DNA of 64,000 nt from Osmia lignaria lignaria. Lineage: Eukaryota; Arthropoda; Insecta; Hymenoptera; Megachilidae. Each line of letters begins with the position of its first letter. Position 1 is the first letter of the stretch. The notes beneath the pieces are model-generated. The model searched no databases and was not told the origin of the DNA. It saw nothing but the letters and a program-made list of their open reading frames with translations. The stretch is from contig NC_135034.1 of NCBI RefSeq assembly GCF_051020975.1, positions 4,402,001-4,466,000 on the forward strand, in the 5' to 3' direction. This document shows, one piece after another, positions 37,361 to 47,310 of this stretch. The position numbers and the translations under genes are program-made.

Positions 37361-39227
37361 CGAGGGGGTGCGTTATGGTTCCGAGAAGTTCGAACGAGGG
37401 TGGAAAAAAAAAAACTTTCCTACGACTTTTCAACTTTCTTTATAAGATTGTGAGAACGAGAGTGGGAATTTTTGTTTTTTTTCGAATCGCGGTTTGATGA
37501 AGCGTGTTTGAAAGTCGTTTAACTACCATTCTTTCCTTTCATATATTCCGAGATGTGATCAATGTTTCCAGCTTTCGAAATAAATAATTTTAAACGAATG
37601 AAACGTGCGTCTGATAACTTAGGCAAGCTAATTTCGTAGCCAGTCGTCGAGGAAACACGACAATCGTTTAGTCAATCTTCAAATTCGAGTACAGCCAAGT
37701 TGGCGAGTACGATAAGCGTTAACGAGGCTCGCAATAATGCAACGGAGATGAACGGAAGTTAAAGTTGTTCGAGTCTGTTGGTCCCCGGGGCCATCAGGGC
37801 CATCAGGGTCGGCCCTTGCGAAATCATTTGGTTAACGAATCGCGTAGTTTCCTCCATTGAAACGCCTTCTTGCTTGTCTTCGACGACTGTGAGTCGCTGT
37901 TTTGCCCCTGGTGCACTCCGAATCGATTCGAAAAACACTTTGCTCGACCTTCGACAAACTTTCCCGACGAATTTTCCTCTAACTTCTGCCTTCGTCGGAA
38001 GATCGCGACAACGAGCTTCGACATTCAATGTTCTTAACAAGTTTCCCCAGACTTTTTTATTCCGTCCGCGATGTCTGAAACGTATTTTTTTATTGCCATG
38101 TGTTACAACCATAATGAAGTAAGCGAAATAAATTTATTATTAGCACTGCGATCGGATTTTTCAAAAACTAAGAATCTCCTTGTAAATTTTACTACTGCGA
38201 TAGAACCATTTTCAATTTACTCGGTGATGGAACGTTTAATACTCTCCCAACAACGACGCTAAATAATGGAAAAAAGAAAAAGCGTCCCTTTGCGATGCAA
38301 CGCGACGAGATATCTACGAGGCCGCTTAATTCGAAACCGTTTAATTAACCGACGTCGTTTCAATTCGTGCTCCCCGACCGGGGCACATAATCGAAAACGA
38401 TAAATCCCACGGATTCGAGCCGTTCGCCCCTTCAACGACATTCGCGTTCACCCCCGCGGCGAGCCAATTTCGCAGCTCGCCCATCAACCGACCAGAACAA
38501 GCGCGAAACTTTATTTTTATAATCCCGTCGCCAGACCGCTCTCGGTGAATTCCGTGTCTCGAGAATATCGTCGTGGAACAAGACAAACCCACCCTCTTTC
38601 CGCAAACTACCCCTACCTCTCTAATACCATAACGTCGCTCGAGGAGAATCGTTTATCTCGTTGCTACTCTTGCAGCTGTTTTCTCCGATGTTCTCCGGCA
38701 ACGAGAGGCTCAAGCAGGAATTTTCATTTTTTTCACCGTAAACAGAAAAGGGTCAATCTTATCTTGCCTGGTTAGACAGAATTTTATCTTGCGAGCTGAA
38801 ACTCCAGAGTTGTGAAATTTTCACGTATCTCGAAAGACTGTTATTTTCGAGAAAAATATCCAGCAAATAGCGTCCATTTCTAGGATTGAAACGGCGGAAA
38901 TCCACCCTTAAGGTAGCCAGAAATTCAACGCGTCGTGGTTGGCCATCTAACCGGAAGGGGTGAACGGAAGAAAATAGTGAGCGAAGAAGACAGGAAAAAG
39001 TGGCGGGAAACCAGTTTCTTTCGCCAGATCTCGCGTTGGTCGAGAAAGAAAGATAAAAAGAGAGAAAGAGAGAGAGATGTTTATTGCCACACGGTAGAAA
39101 AGCAGTTAGGTTGGCGGGGATCGGCTCTTTTGCCACCTACGAGGGGGTGTCTTCACTCTGATATTTATGTTCTCCTCTTCCTGAGAATATTCTTTTCTAA
39201 CCGTACCTTCCCTCCTTTTCTCGCCAG
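37361..39227. other. Noncoding stretch
   Basis: I see no supportable gene. It includes a short GA-rich run at about 39056-39078. Frames at 37759-38112 (minus) and 37778-38122 (plus) overlap each other and have no splice or start support. Confidence 0.55.
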
Positions 39228-39344
39228 CTCGCTTCTCCTGATGGCAAGGAATCTGTTGCGGAGAACGAGGAAAGATTTTCTCGGTTGCTCGAGCGGAAAG
39301 CTTCCGATTATCCTTTTTTTTCCATTCTTTTTTTCTCTTTTTAA
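39228..39344 (+). CDS. Candidate terminal exon, unknown product
   Basis: The acceptor CTTCCCTCCTTTTCTCGCCAG is very strong. The phase-0 frame reads LASPDGKESVAENEERFSRL and continues LERKASDYP before a Phe-rich end and a TAA at about 39342-39344. The first 30 residues form a charged helix that looks coding. The last part runs through a T-rich tract and looks like noncoding sequence, so a missed donor before about 39310 is possible, though I see none. A different frame is open much further in both directions, which lowers confidence. Confidence 0.2.
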   Translation, partial: LASPDGKESVAENEERFSRLLERKASDYPFFSILFFSF

Positions 39345-39738
39345 ACGCTCGCGTAGAGATCGTAGGAGAATTTTCGAAGAAATACGAGTAGTTTCCGCGT
39401 TGTTTGTCGCGAACAATTGCGGAACGTGTCGAGTAAGACGCGTCCTGATATAAAACGTACCATTTGATCCTGTTAAAATATGCTTGAAATCAAAACAACT
39501 TACAATTTACAATGTTCATTTAAAATTGATTAAATTAAATTCAAGGGCCGATTCATTTAATAGAGTAATGCTAGACAGGCCAGTATTATTGGTAACGATT
39601 TGTTTTATTACACGTTCGTGTATCTGTATTTCAGCGTTGATAGAGAGAACAGGATCAGGTTCAATATTTGCACTGACTCGAGCAAACGGGACCCGAGTCC
39701 GATCAATTAGCGAAGTGTGTATTTATTTTCGAGTGAAA

Positions 39739-39746
39739 TATCGATA
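39739..39746. promoter_or_regulatory. DRE-type motif TATCGATA
   Basis: Exact match to the insect DNA-replication-related element, a housekeeping core-promoter motif. It is isolated here; no Inr, start or exon was found beside it. An 8-mer like this is expected about once by chance in this window. Confidence 0.15.
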
Positions 39747-39807
39747 AACAGCGAATCTAGTAATGTTAAATAATAATTAGGTACTACAAGTTACGATCTA
39801 ATCCAAT

Positions 39808-40022
39808 TTAATCTTGTCTATAAACCATCCAAGCCGCAAACTCGGTAAATTCTTTATTTTCAATTAGCCATAAAGCGAAGTTCCAAGGATGCTGGTCATC
39901 TCGAGGCAGCTCGTTCGTCAACGGTTCTAAACATCGTCTTCGTGTCGGGATGAGAATCACGGGGAGCAATTTTACTCCGGGCCGGGGCGGGAACCAGGGT
40001 TCGTCGTGGGAAAACAATTCCG
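39808..40022. other. GC-richer block open on both strands
   Basis: On the minus strand a frame contains DQHPWNFALWLIENKEF and ends MVYRQD with a TAA at 39808; it has five tryptophans but no ATG and no acceptor. On the plus strand an acceptor TTATTTTCAATTAG leads through an open frame to a donor CCGA|GTAAGT at 40023. The minus reading looks more protein-like and the plus reading has the splice sites. I cannot decide, and both may be chance. Confidence 0.22.
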
Positions 40023-40029
40023 AGTAAGT

Positions 40030-43020
40030 TTTAATAGAAAGCAGACCCCCTAAGTTCGCGGCCCTGACACGTCATTAAAGAAAGAACATTTTTCTCCGGG
40101 CAAGTTGCTAAGGGTGGCGTGGAAACGTCGCGTTCGCGAAAATTATGCCGCCCGGCATCGACTCCTACCATATCTCGTTTTCTACGCGAACGGAGAACGC
40201 CGGAATTTCGAGGAGCGAAACGAAAAACTCACTTTCGACGTGTGAGAATAGGACGAACGTTTGCTATATCGCCGCAGGTCTTTCGCTGATATTGTTCGCC
40301 TAAAAACGAACTGAAACGAAGCAACGAAACTTGGAAGAAGTACGAGACAGTGTACAGAAGAAAGGTAAAAAGAAATATTCATTAAGTTGGCCGCGAAAGT
40401 TCCGGGTGCTCTTCTGTGACCGCGCGCGAACGCGACAAAAAGCTCGAGTGTCGAGACAAAAGGCGTTCCGCAACTTTCCTTATCAATGCATCAAGCACGG
40501 CCATGGCAATAGAATTACTCCAACTTTTTTAGACTTTTCTGGCGGCGCCGGGCGTACAATAGGGCCTCCAGTCGGCCAACTGTACGCGCGAATACTAAAT
40601 TTTAAAAGTAAGCCCCGCCAGCGGCGAAATTTATGGCTAGCGCGAGTACAAGTTTACAATTACACGGAAGAACGGGGCCGGAGGAATCCGCATCTTAATC
40701 CCCTTTTTATCCCTGCCATGGCTAACCCTCCTTCCACCCTCCTGACCTGGCTATCTATGACCCATCGAGAGCAACTCTGCCACCCTCGCTTCCACCCTCC
40801 AACGAATGGAAAGCGAGCGATCGCAGATACGAAAATAAGGTCTCCAGATTACGGAAGATACATTTTACTTTGCATGGAAATTTAACGATCGCCACCGATT
40901 TCCGATTATCGAAGAGGTCGCTTGTCTTCCGGTCGACCTTCTTGTTTTCCTCTCTACAGGATACTTCGATCTTTGCATAGATCAATAACTGAAACAGCAA
41001 AAGGAGAAACCTACGTCCTAGTTAATTAACAAATAATACATCGAACAAACAGACCCAATTAACATCGTCGATCTAATTAGTAACGTAGAATGTTAAAGAT
41101 GGAAACCTAATTTAAATAACGAGGAATCCAATTAACAGTCTACGTTGATGAATGTAGAAGGCAAGTTAGTAATTGTAGTAATAAACACGAATAACCGATA
41201 TTCCATAGAAATGATAACCGGTCGAAAGCGTACAACCCATTGGGCAACATTAATAACAATGGACAAGGCAATTTCGTCTAGTTGTTGCTGTGGAAATATG
41301 ATGGATTTACATCGTAAGAGGGCTAACGTCTAACCCCGTTGTAATACCGCAACGCAACTGTAACTGGAAGCTCTTGATACCGTGTACCGATTGCGCACTG
41401 TTTCCATCATACTCTAAATTCCAAGTTTATATACTACGTCGTCGTTCGGTAACATCTGTGCGGACGCACGTGTTGGTCGAAATTTACTCGGGCAGCCGGC
41501 ATCCTTCGAATTACTGTTCTACGCTGCACCAGATAACCTTATTACAATTGAAATTACCGCGCCCCTCCAAACTGAATTTCACCCGCTCTCCAAAACAAGC
41601 TTTAAATAATTAACGACAAGCTTTTGCATACAGTGTTTCGTCGCGACCCGAGAATACAACGTTTCAACGTTAACGCTACCACCGATGGAAAAAATCTATA
41701 CTTCTTTATTAATTAATCTAACTAGCCAGCGAGGGTACAACTCAGGGATTAACTTTTGCTCTGAACGCGAACCGCTCTACTGACAGAAAATTCTTTTGTC
41801 CCTTTTTAATTAGTGTAACGAGCCGGCAAGTGTTGAAACTAAGGGTGAACCTACGTTTTGAACGTTAACCCGGTAATCAAGATTCCAACGCGGAAATTTT
41901 CTCGCTCGTCGACGCGTTATTCAACGTTCCCGCTAACGTCCAAAGTTCGTTGGATATTTTAAAAAGGCGCACGAAACGAGCCGCCGATAAAAGGAGGAAT
42001 TAACGCACGAAATGAAAAGCTTTAAGGCTGTTTAATTATGTTCCGCGAATTAGGCCGGTCCTTCGAGGTTACGCGTCGTGAGATCTTCCCACCTTAAGGG
42101 GATTCTCGTGGAATCCCTTCCGGTACCGACGACTAATTGCAAGAAAAGAAAGACCGCAAGTTTTCTTTCTTTTCATTTTATTAGAAATTGAAACATGCGA
42201 TTCGAAAATTTTTAACATCAACGTGGATTGAAAAAAAATATTTTTTAAAACGTTGTTTTATGACGAAATCAGTATAAGAATTACAGATCGTAGGGAAAAT
42301 TGAAAAGGCCTCCGGAAAAGTAAAATAATTGCTTTAACGCATTGCAAATCTGTACGCACATTATCATATCAACGAATAAATTTGCATTTTCGTTTGGCCA
42401 AGCACATATTCGACCAGGTACAACCTTGTATAATGTTTAAATCGCGTAACAAAAATGTAGAGGACCCATGTAAATAACCCCTTGTGTTGATCAACACTGC
42501 ACTCCTTCGGTGCATAAATTGCATTAACCCATCGCACACAATTTTTTGCTTGAATAAAGAACAGAGAACTACCGTCAAGCAGAGAATTCCCAGAATATAA
42601 CGAACATAAAATTGTAGTTAAAATAATTCGGTAAAATTCACTCGTTTCCCTTCGAAAATAAAAACTGTCCGATCGACTTAATGGATTTTAATGCCGAAAG
42701 ACACCGCGGCAACAGCGTCAAACAAAAATAATTTGCATTTATATGAAAAATCAAATTGTTGCTAGCGCGATCCGACGCGTAACAAAGCAGAAACACACAA
42801 AAGAGAGCCGCCAGTAGTCGATCGAATATTAATTCAACTTTTGTATCGAGCACGGTAGGAGGGTTAGCAGGTTTCATTTTTCATTTTTTCCGTCGCGGAG
42901 ATATCGTTGTCGATGAGCTAAACGAGCGAGATCGGAAGGTAAATCAAAGGCTCTTTGGTAAAAATACTGGTATCGGTTTATTAAAGCGCCCTGGGACATT
43001 TCCGTGTACTGATTACACGC
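40030..43020. other. Noncoding stretch
   Basis: I see no supportable gene. Frames at 40331-40885 (184 codons, plus) and 41145-41333 have no splice support and no recognisable motifs. AT-rich runs dominate from 41.0 to 42.9 kb. Confidence 0.5.
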
Positions 43021-43073
43021 CAATGGGATTATTCACGACCTCCGTTTCCTTTTTTTTCCCCTCTTTTTTTCAG

Positions 43074-43247
43074 TTACCACCTGCCCAACCCCTACGTCGC
43101 GAGGCGAACGTGAAACGCGCGCTACCGTCGATCGACGCGAAATTGGTCCGATGCCAGATCGAGCTTAAAGCTTTTCTCTACTGTCTACCGCTGCAAATAG
43201 TACGACGGAAAACTCGCGTGGCGGATAGTTTGGTCAAATATATTTGA
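43074..43247 (+). CDS. Candidate terminal exon, unknown product
   Basis: An almost pure pyrimidine run (43038-43070) ends in TTTTTTTCAG, one of the strongest acceptors here. The phase-0 frame then runs 57 codons to TGA at 43245. It reads LPPAQPLRREANVKRALPSI, later VRCQIELKAFLYCLPLQI, and ends RVADSLVKYI. The peptide is basic with two cysteine-containing hydrophobic patches; no family recognised. There is no good donor before the stop and no AATAAA close after it. A noncoding pyrimidine tract beside a chance frame remains possible. Confidence 0.28.
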   Translation, partial: LPPAQPLRREANVKRALPSIDAKLVRCQIELKAFLYCLPLQIVRRKTRVADSLVKYI

Positions 43248-43564
43248 AAAATCGTCCGGTCACGAACCGTTCGAAAATATTTGCTGTTATTTCGCCTACC
43301 AAACGTACTCCTATGCGCTCGTCGTTACTCGCGCGTGATAATCAAACATCCTGCTCTTCTTTAATCCACTATAACTCCGTTTCTCTTTCATGTTTAAACG
43401 ATAAAGTATTTTTGAGACATCTCGTGCCTCTAAATTGTAAAAACAATTTATTCAAACCAGACATTAATAACAGAGACGGCGAATGCATCGAATTTTTTCT
43501 ATCTTACGATTCACGAGGGAGAACGTAAAAAATTAATTTTACGGTTTCCTATCTGGCATCGGGA

Positions 43565-43579
43565 GGGGGGGGGGGGGGG
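43565..43579. repeat. G15 homopolymer
   Basis: Fifteen consecutive G after ATCGGGA. Long G runs are much rarer than A or T runs in such genomes and are prone to sequencing and assembly error; the exact length should be treated with caution. Confidence 0.9.
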
Positions 43580-44364
43580 AGAAACCGAGTCAGTTTACTC
43601 GGATTGGAAACGATCCAAATCTTCGTGTAAATATTACCGTCCCCCGTTGATCATATCTTAGAATGTTAATTTTTGGAGGAAATCGAAAATCGAAGGACCC
43701 TGTTCTTCCAGCGTTTCCTCTTCGACAAATAAATTTGATGAAATTCAAGAATTCGAATCTTTTCCACCCTTAAATCGTTCCCCGATACAAAACCGCGCGA
43801 TCATCGTCTACCGATAAAACGATTTAAATCCACGATCAATTAACTAAATAATATTCGAACGATCTCATTATCCCCTGTTCAATAATGGAACGCCTATCCA
43901 CGAGGCTGATCTTAATCCCTGCCGTTCATTATTCTGTCGATCGAGCCGTGGCTCGAACGAAATGCTGTCCAATAATAGAGCCGGGCATCGCGTGAGTCTA
44001 AATAAATGCAGTCGATCGGCGAGCCATCGAAATCGTTGTCGTCGTCGAGATGACACGAGACAGAATGCAGCTGGGGGGACAACGAGGCGGGCAGTTTTCA
44101 GAGGACAAATCGCGTTTCTGCGCTACGCACACGCGAATGATTTTCTTTTCACCTCGTCTCCGTGTTGACAACGAAAGTAGAAATAAAAAGGTGACTTCAG
44201 AGGCGGCAAACGAAATAAAAAGAAAAATCACAGAGACTAGGAAAAGAGAAGCAGGCAGTCTGTCGCGATAACAAGACGAGGCTCTCTTTGACCCCGAAGA
44301 CAAAACAGCTTTCGCGATTGGAAGTCGATGGAAAACGCGTACCTTTTCATTTCTCTAATTTCAG

Positions 44365-44455
44365 CCTAGAAATTGAAGCTTGGAAGCTGAAATTTTATTT
44401 TTCTCTATTTCCTTCACTGATTGCAGCTGCTTTAAGAATATCCCCCAGCTGCGAA
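44365..44455 (+). CDS. Candidate exon with nested acceptors, unknown product
   Basis: Acceptor TTTTCATTTCTCTAATTTCAG ends at 44364. One carried base and 30 codons (LEIEAWKLKFYFSLFPSL..) lead to a fair donor TGCGAA|GTAACG. A second strong acceptor, TTTCCTTCACTGATTGCAG, lies inside at about 44426, so alternative 3' splice sites are possible. About 150 bases downstream lies the hammerhead-like motif, so this may instead be decayed retroelement sequence. Confidence 0.18.
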
Positions 44456-44529
44456 GTAACGCGTAGCCAGGAATAGCTAAATTCTACGTAAAATTTCTAA
44501 GGAAAGAGTAGACTGTAAGAATTTCTCGC

Positions 44530-44760
44530 GTGAACCCAGGCCAAAAGGAAAATATCCTAAACATTTCGCCACTATCGCAGCCAGCTCCAATATCAGTGCG
44601 TCCTCAGAAGCCTGATGAAGCCGGCTACGACGCCGGGAAAACGTTGGAAATGCTTTCCTTCGGAACAAGGCTTACATCCGAAAATCTCGAAACGGTATTA
44701 AGTGTAACAAACCGAGCCAGGGAAGCCTCAAAAACTCTCAAGGAAACTTAATTATTTGGC
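44530..44760 (+). mobile_element. Possible Penelope-like element remnant carrying a hammerhead-like motif
   Basis: The segment around the motif at 44598-44647 resembles the terminal repeat of Penelope-like retroelements, which are known to carry minimal hammerhead ribozymes. A frame of 73 codons crosses it (RPQKPDEAGYDAGKTLEMLS..), as also happens where such motifs overlap coding DNA. I find no reverse transcriptase or GIY-YIG endonuclease sequence nearby, so at most a short end fragment remains. Family assignment is inference from the motif alone. Confidence 0.3.
44598..44647 (+). ncRNA. Hammerhead-ribozyme-like motif
   Basis: The conserved core CTGATGA is at 44612-44618. Stem II is CCGGC (44621-44625) with GCCGG (44632-44636), five perfect pairs around a six-base loop, followed at once by GAAA (44637-44640). 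Upstream is the canonical cleavage triplet GTC (44600-44602). GCGT (44598-44601) can pair with ACGT (44641-44644) as a short stem III. Deviations: two unpaired bases (AG) between the core and stem II, one extra A after GAAA, and no convincing stem I. A decayed or inactive copy is likely. Confidence 0.4.
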
Positions 44761-46070
44761 AGAGGCCAATTCTGGCTGTACTACAATTTCATTTTAATTA
44801 GGTATATCCTGGAAGATATTTGAGTTCCTGTAAGTGAATCGAGCAGCCGAGTTCAGGCAAAATTTCCACGGTAAAGCAAACAAGGATGCTGCTTGTAAAT
44901 TTGTTGGAATTGTTTTCAGTATAAACAAAAATGAAACGTTCTGACTGAATGATATAATTTTAACTCTTTGTCTAATTGTTCTGTAACCAATTACATGAAA
45001 TAATGAAACTTTTATGATTTCAACTATGGGAATAAAAGTTTCGTCGCGCCCGAAATACCAGCCGTGTTTATCGCGTTTAAACCACCTTGGATACTGAAAA
45101 ACAGGAGGTTAAACATCACACAAAAATACTACCATCACGGGAAACAGAGAACGGTCTGGCGAACAATAAATTCGAATCGAAATCCCGACGCAACAATTCT
45201 ATCGACTCGCTCCTCCATCTCTCTGTTGCCGGTAACCGTCTCAAACTTACAAACGAAACTTTTCCCTCTCGTAAACTCTCAGTTCGCATTAAAGTTCCTT
45301 GAAACGGCCATCCGTTTCGATCGCGTTGAGAATTTGTTTAAACGAAAGGAAAAACCGTACGGCCTTATTTCTCTGTGGACGTCGAGAATGGAGGAGCGAG
45401 GCTGCTTCTAACAGATGCAAATTGCAGAAACGGAATCGTGCGTAGAATACGCTTTCCTAAGCCGGTCACTCGCTTTGAGCCACGGATTCCTTTGAAGGGG
45501 TGAAACGAAAACAAAAGCCGGAACCAACGAAAGGGAGTGAGCGAGGGAACGTTTATTCGAAGAGGAAATATTTGGACTGAAGAGCGTCTTCACGGGGGTA
45601 ACCTTGAAGCGAGTGACTCCAACAGACCGGAAGTTAGGCTTCTGGCACATGGAAATTCGAGGGAATGTTTTAAACGGAAGCCTACGTGCCTTTAAACATA
45701 GTTTGTTTATAACTGAAACTATGTAGTTTAGAACAGACCAACATACCAATATACACATATAATATAAATACTAAGGGGTGAATTTAAGAATGCTAGCAAA
45801 GGGGTAGATAGGAGGTCGTTAAAATATTATTCCTTTTGAAATCCTCCAACAAAGAGCTTTCTTTAACAATTTCTGTTATTCAAGGGAAAATAAGCATTCT
45901 GCGATAACAAAGATTCTTAACACTTTGAGCTCTTACAGTGCTATGTATGTAGAAGTCTATAACCCATAAAAAGCGTGAGCAACATCTACACGTACAACGA
46001 GATTTAAAAGGGGTCGATGGCTCGATGAAAGGCTTTTCCATCTAACCAAAATCGAAACGACGTAGGTTGT

Positions 46071-46088
46071 AAAAAAAAAAAAAAAAAA
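46071..46088. repeat. A18 homopolymer
   Basis: Eighteen consecutive A, with no element recognised on either side. Confidence 0.95.
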
Positions 46089-46449
46089 TCGCGAAAGTGC
46101 ATTTAGGATAACGATGCTTTCATCGTAACCTGATAAACGCCACTCTCTTCTAACCCGATCTTCAAAACTAAAAGCAGAACGAATCACTCGACGGATGGTT
46201 GACAGAGCCGAAGCACTTGAGAAACATTCGTTTCCATTAGCATCCTGCCTCGACACGATGTCGTCTGGAAGAGACAGTTTTATCTTACGAGCGTTAAAAT
46301 ATACATGGTTATATTCCTTCCGTAACGATATTTCACGAGAATACTTGATTCATATCGTTCGAGGTCCGCCATTTCTCTTTTTTTCGCGCGGTTTATACTA
46401 CTTGACCGCTACTCAAGAACGCACTCATTTTCTTTTCTACACCTTATTT

Positions 46450-47310
46450 TCCCTTGTATCGATATCTCATACGATGCCCGATTTTTTTGATTGCATTTCT
46501 AAATAATAATATTTCCAATAATTCAATAGTTTTATCGTGTGAAATTTGCAGTTTGGGAACTAAACATTAGTCAACAATCTATGCTCGTCGCTTGGTTAAC
46601 GCACGAGCACCGTTTAACCAGGGACAACCTAACCTAACCTTGTTCGAGATGGCTACTTCATAAACGCCGGTAAATGGAGAAAATTATAAAATGCCACTTG
46701 CCTCATTATTCAGCCGTTGACCAGTCACTCCATGATCTCTCAAGCTGCGACGAAATCTGACCCCGCGAATCCAGCGGCCAACCGGTTGATCTGCTAGTTG
46801 ACAGAGAACACAAGCACTATATAAACTGATGTACGAAAGCCGCGAGAAAGGTGAAACGTCACGAAGGGGTTAGCACGAGACTGAGAACAATACGGCTTGA
46901 CATCCGCGCGTGCACTGACTTCTGTTCAGTCCATCCACCTTGGATGAGTGTAGACTCGTCGCACGGTTGCCATGACGATGGGTCAACAGCACGCGTTGCG
47001 CGCGCAACGAGGATAGTTTCAGTTCGGTGGCGCGATCGCGACAAGGACCGATGCTACACGATCGTCTCTTCCGGTCCGTGCTTAAGTCCACGCTCCAAAA
47101 TTGTAACATGCTCGCATGGAAAATTAATAACGACGCCTGTTAACTCGCTACGCGAGTGTGTCTAAAGTGCACGAGCCTGTTTTCACACGGAATATAGTGA
47201 CTCGCAGGATTGGCACGCGGACAGAAATGAAACACGATATCCGTTGCACCGGAGAACGCGGGAACGTGACTGTCCACTGCTAACCTTACTACGTCAATCA
47301 AATGACGTTA
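46450..47310. promoter_or_regulatory. Promoter-like block with clustered motifs
   Basis: Motifs in order: TATCGATA (DRE type, 46457-46464); CCTAACCTAACCT at about 46627-46639; TATATAAA (46818-46825); an RFX X-box-like GTTGCCATGACGAT (46966-46979, 13 of 14 consensus positions); a perfect 16-bp palindrome CGTTGCGCGCGCAACG (46994-47009); an initiator-like TCAGTTCGGT (47019-47028); and paired CRE-type half-sites ACGTCA (47291-47296) and TGACGT (47303-47308). A frame at 46851-47165 has only a GTG start. Any single motif could be chance; the clustering and locally higher GC suggest a regulatory block. Direction is unknown. Confidence 0.28.

Noticed and set aside
38935..39453. 172-codon plus frame rich in Lys/Arg then Phe
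   Set aside because: Composition follows a GA-rich run and a T-rich run; no domain, and a different frame has the better splice evidence at 39228.
40331..40885. 184-codon plus frame
   Set aside because: Peptide is basic and featureless, with no splice sites or recognised domain.
46627..46639. CCTAACCTAACCT as telomeric sequence
   Set aside because: Only about two and a half units, with TTAGGTTAGG again near 13465; short interstitial motifs are common in insects and are not an array.
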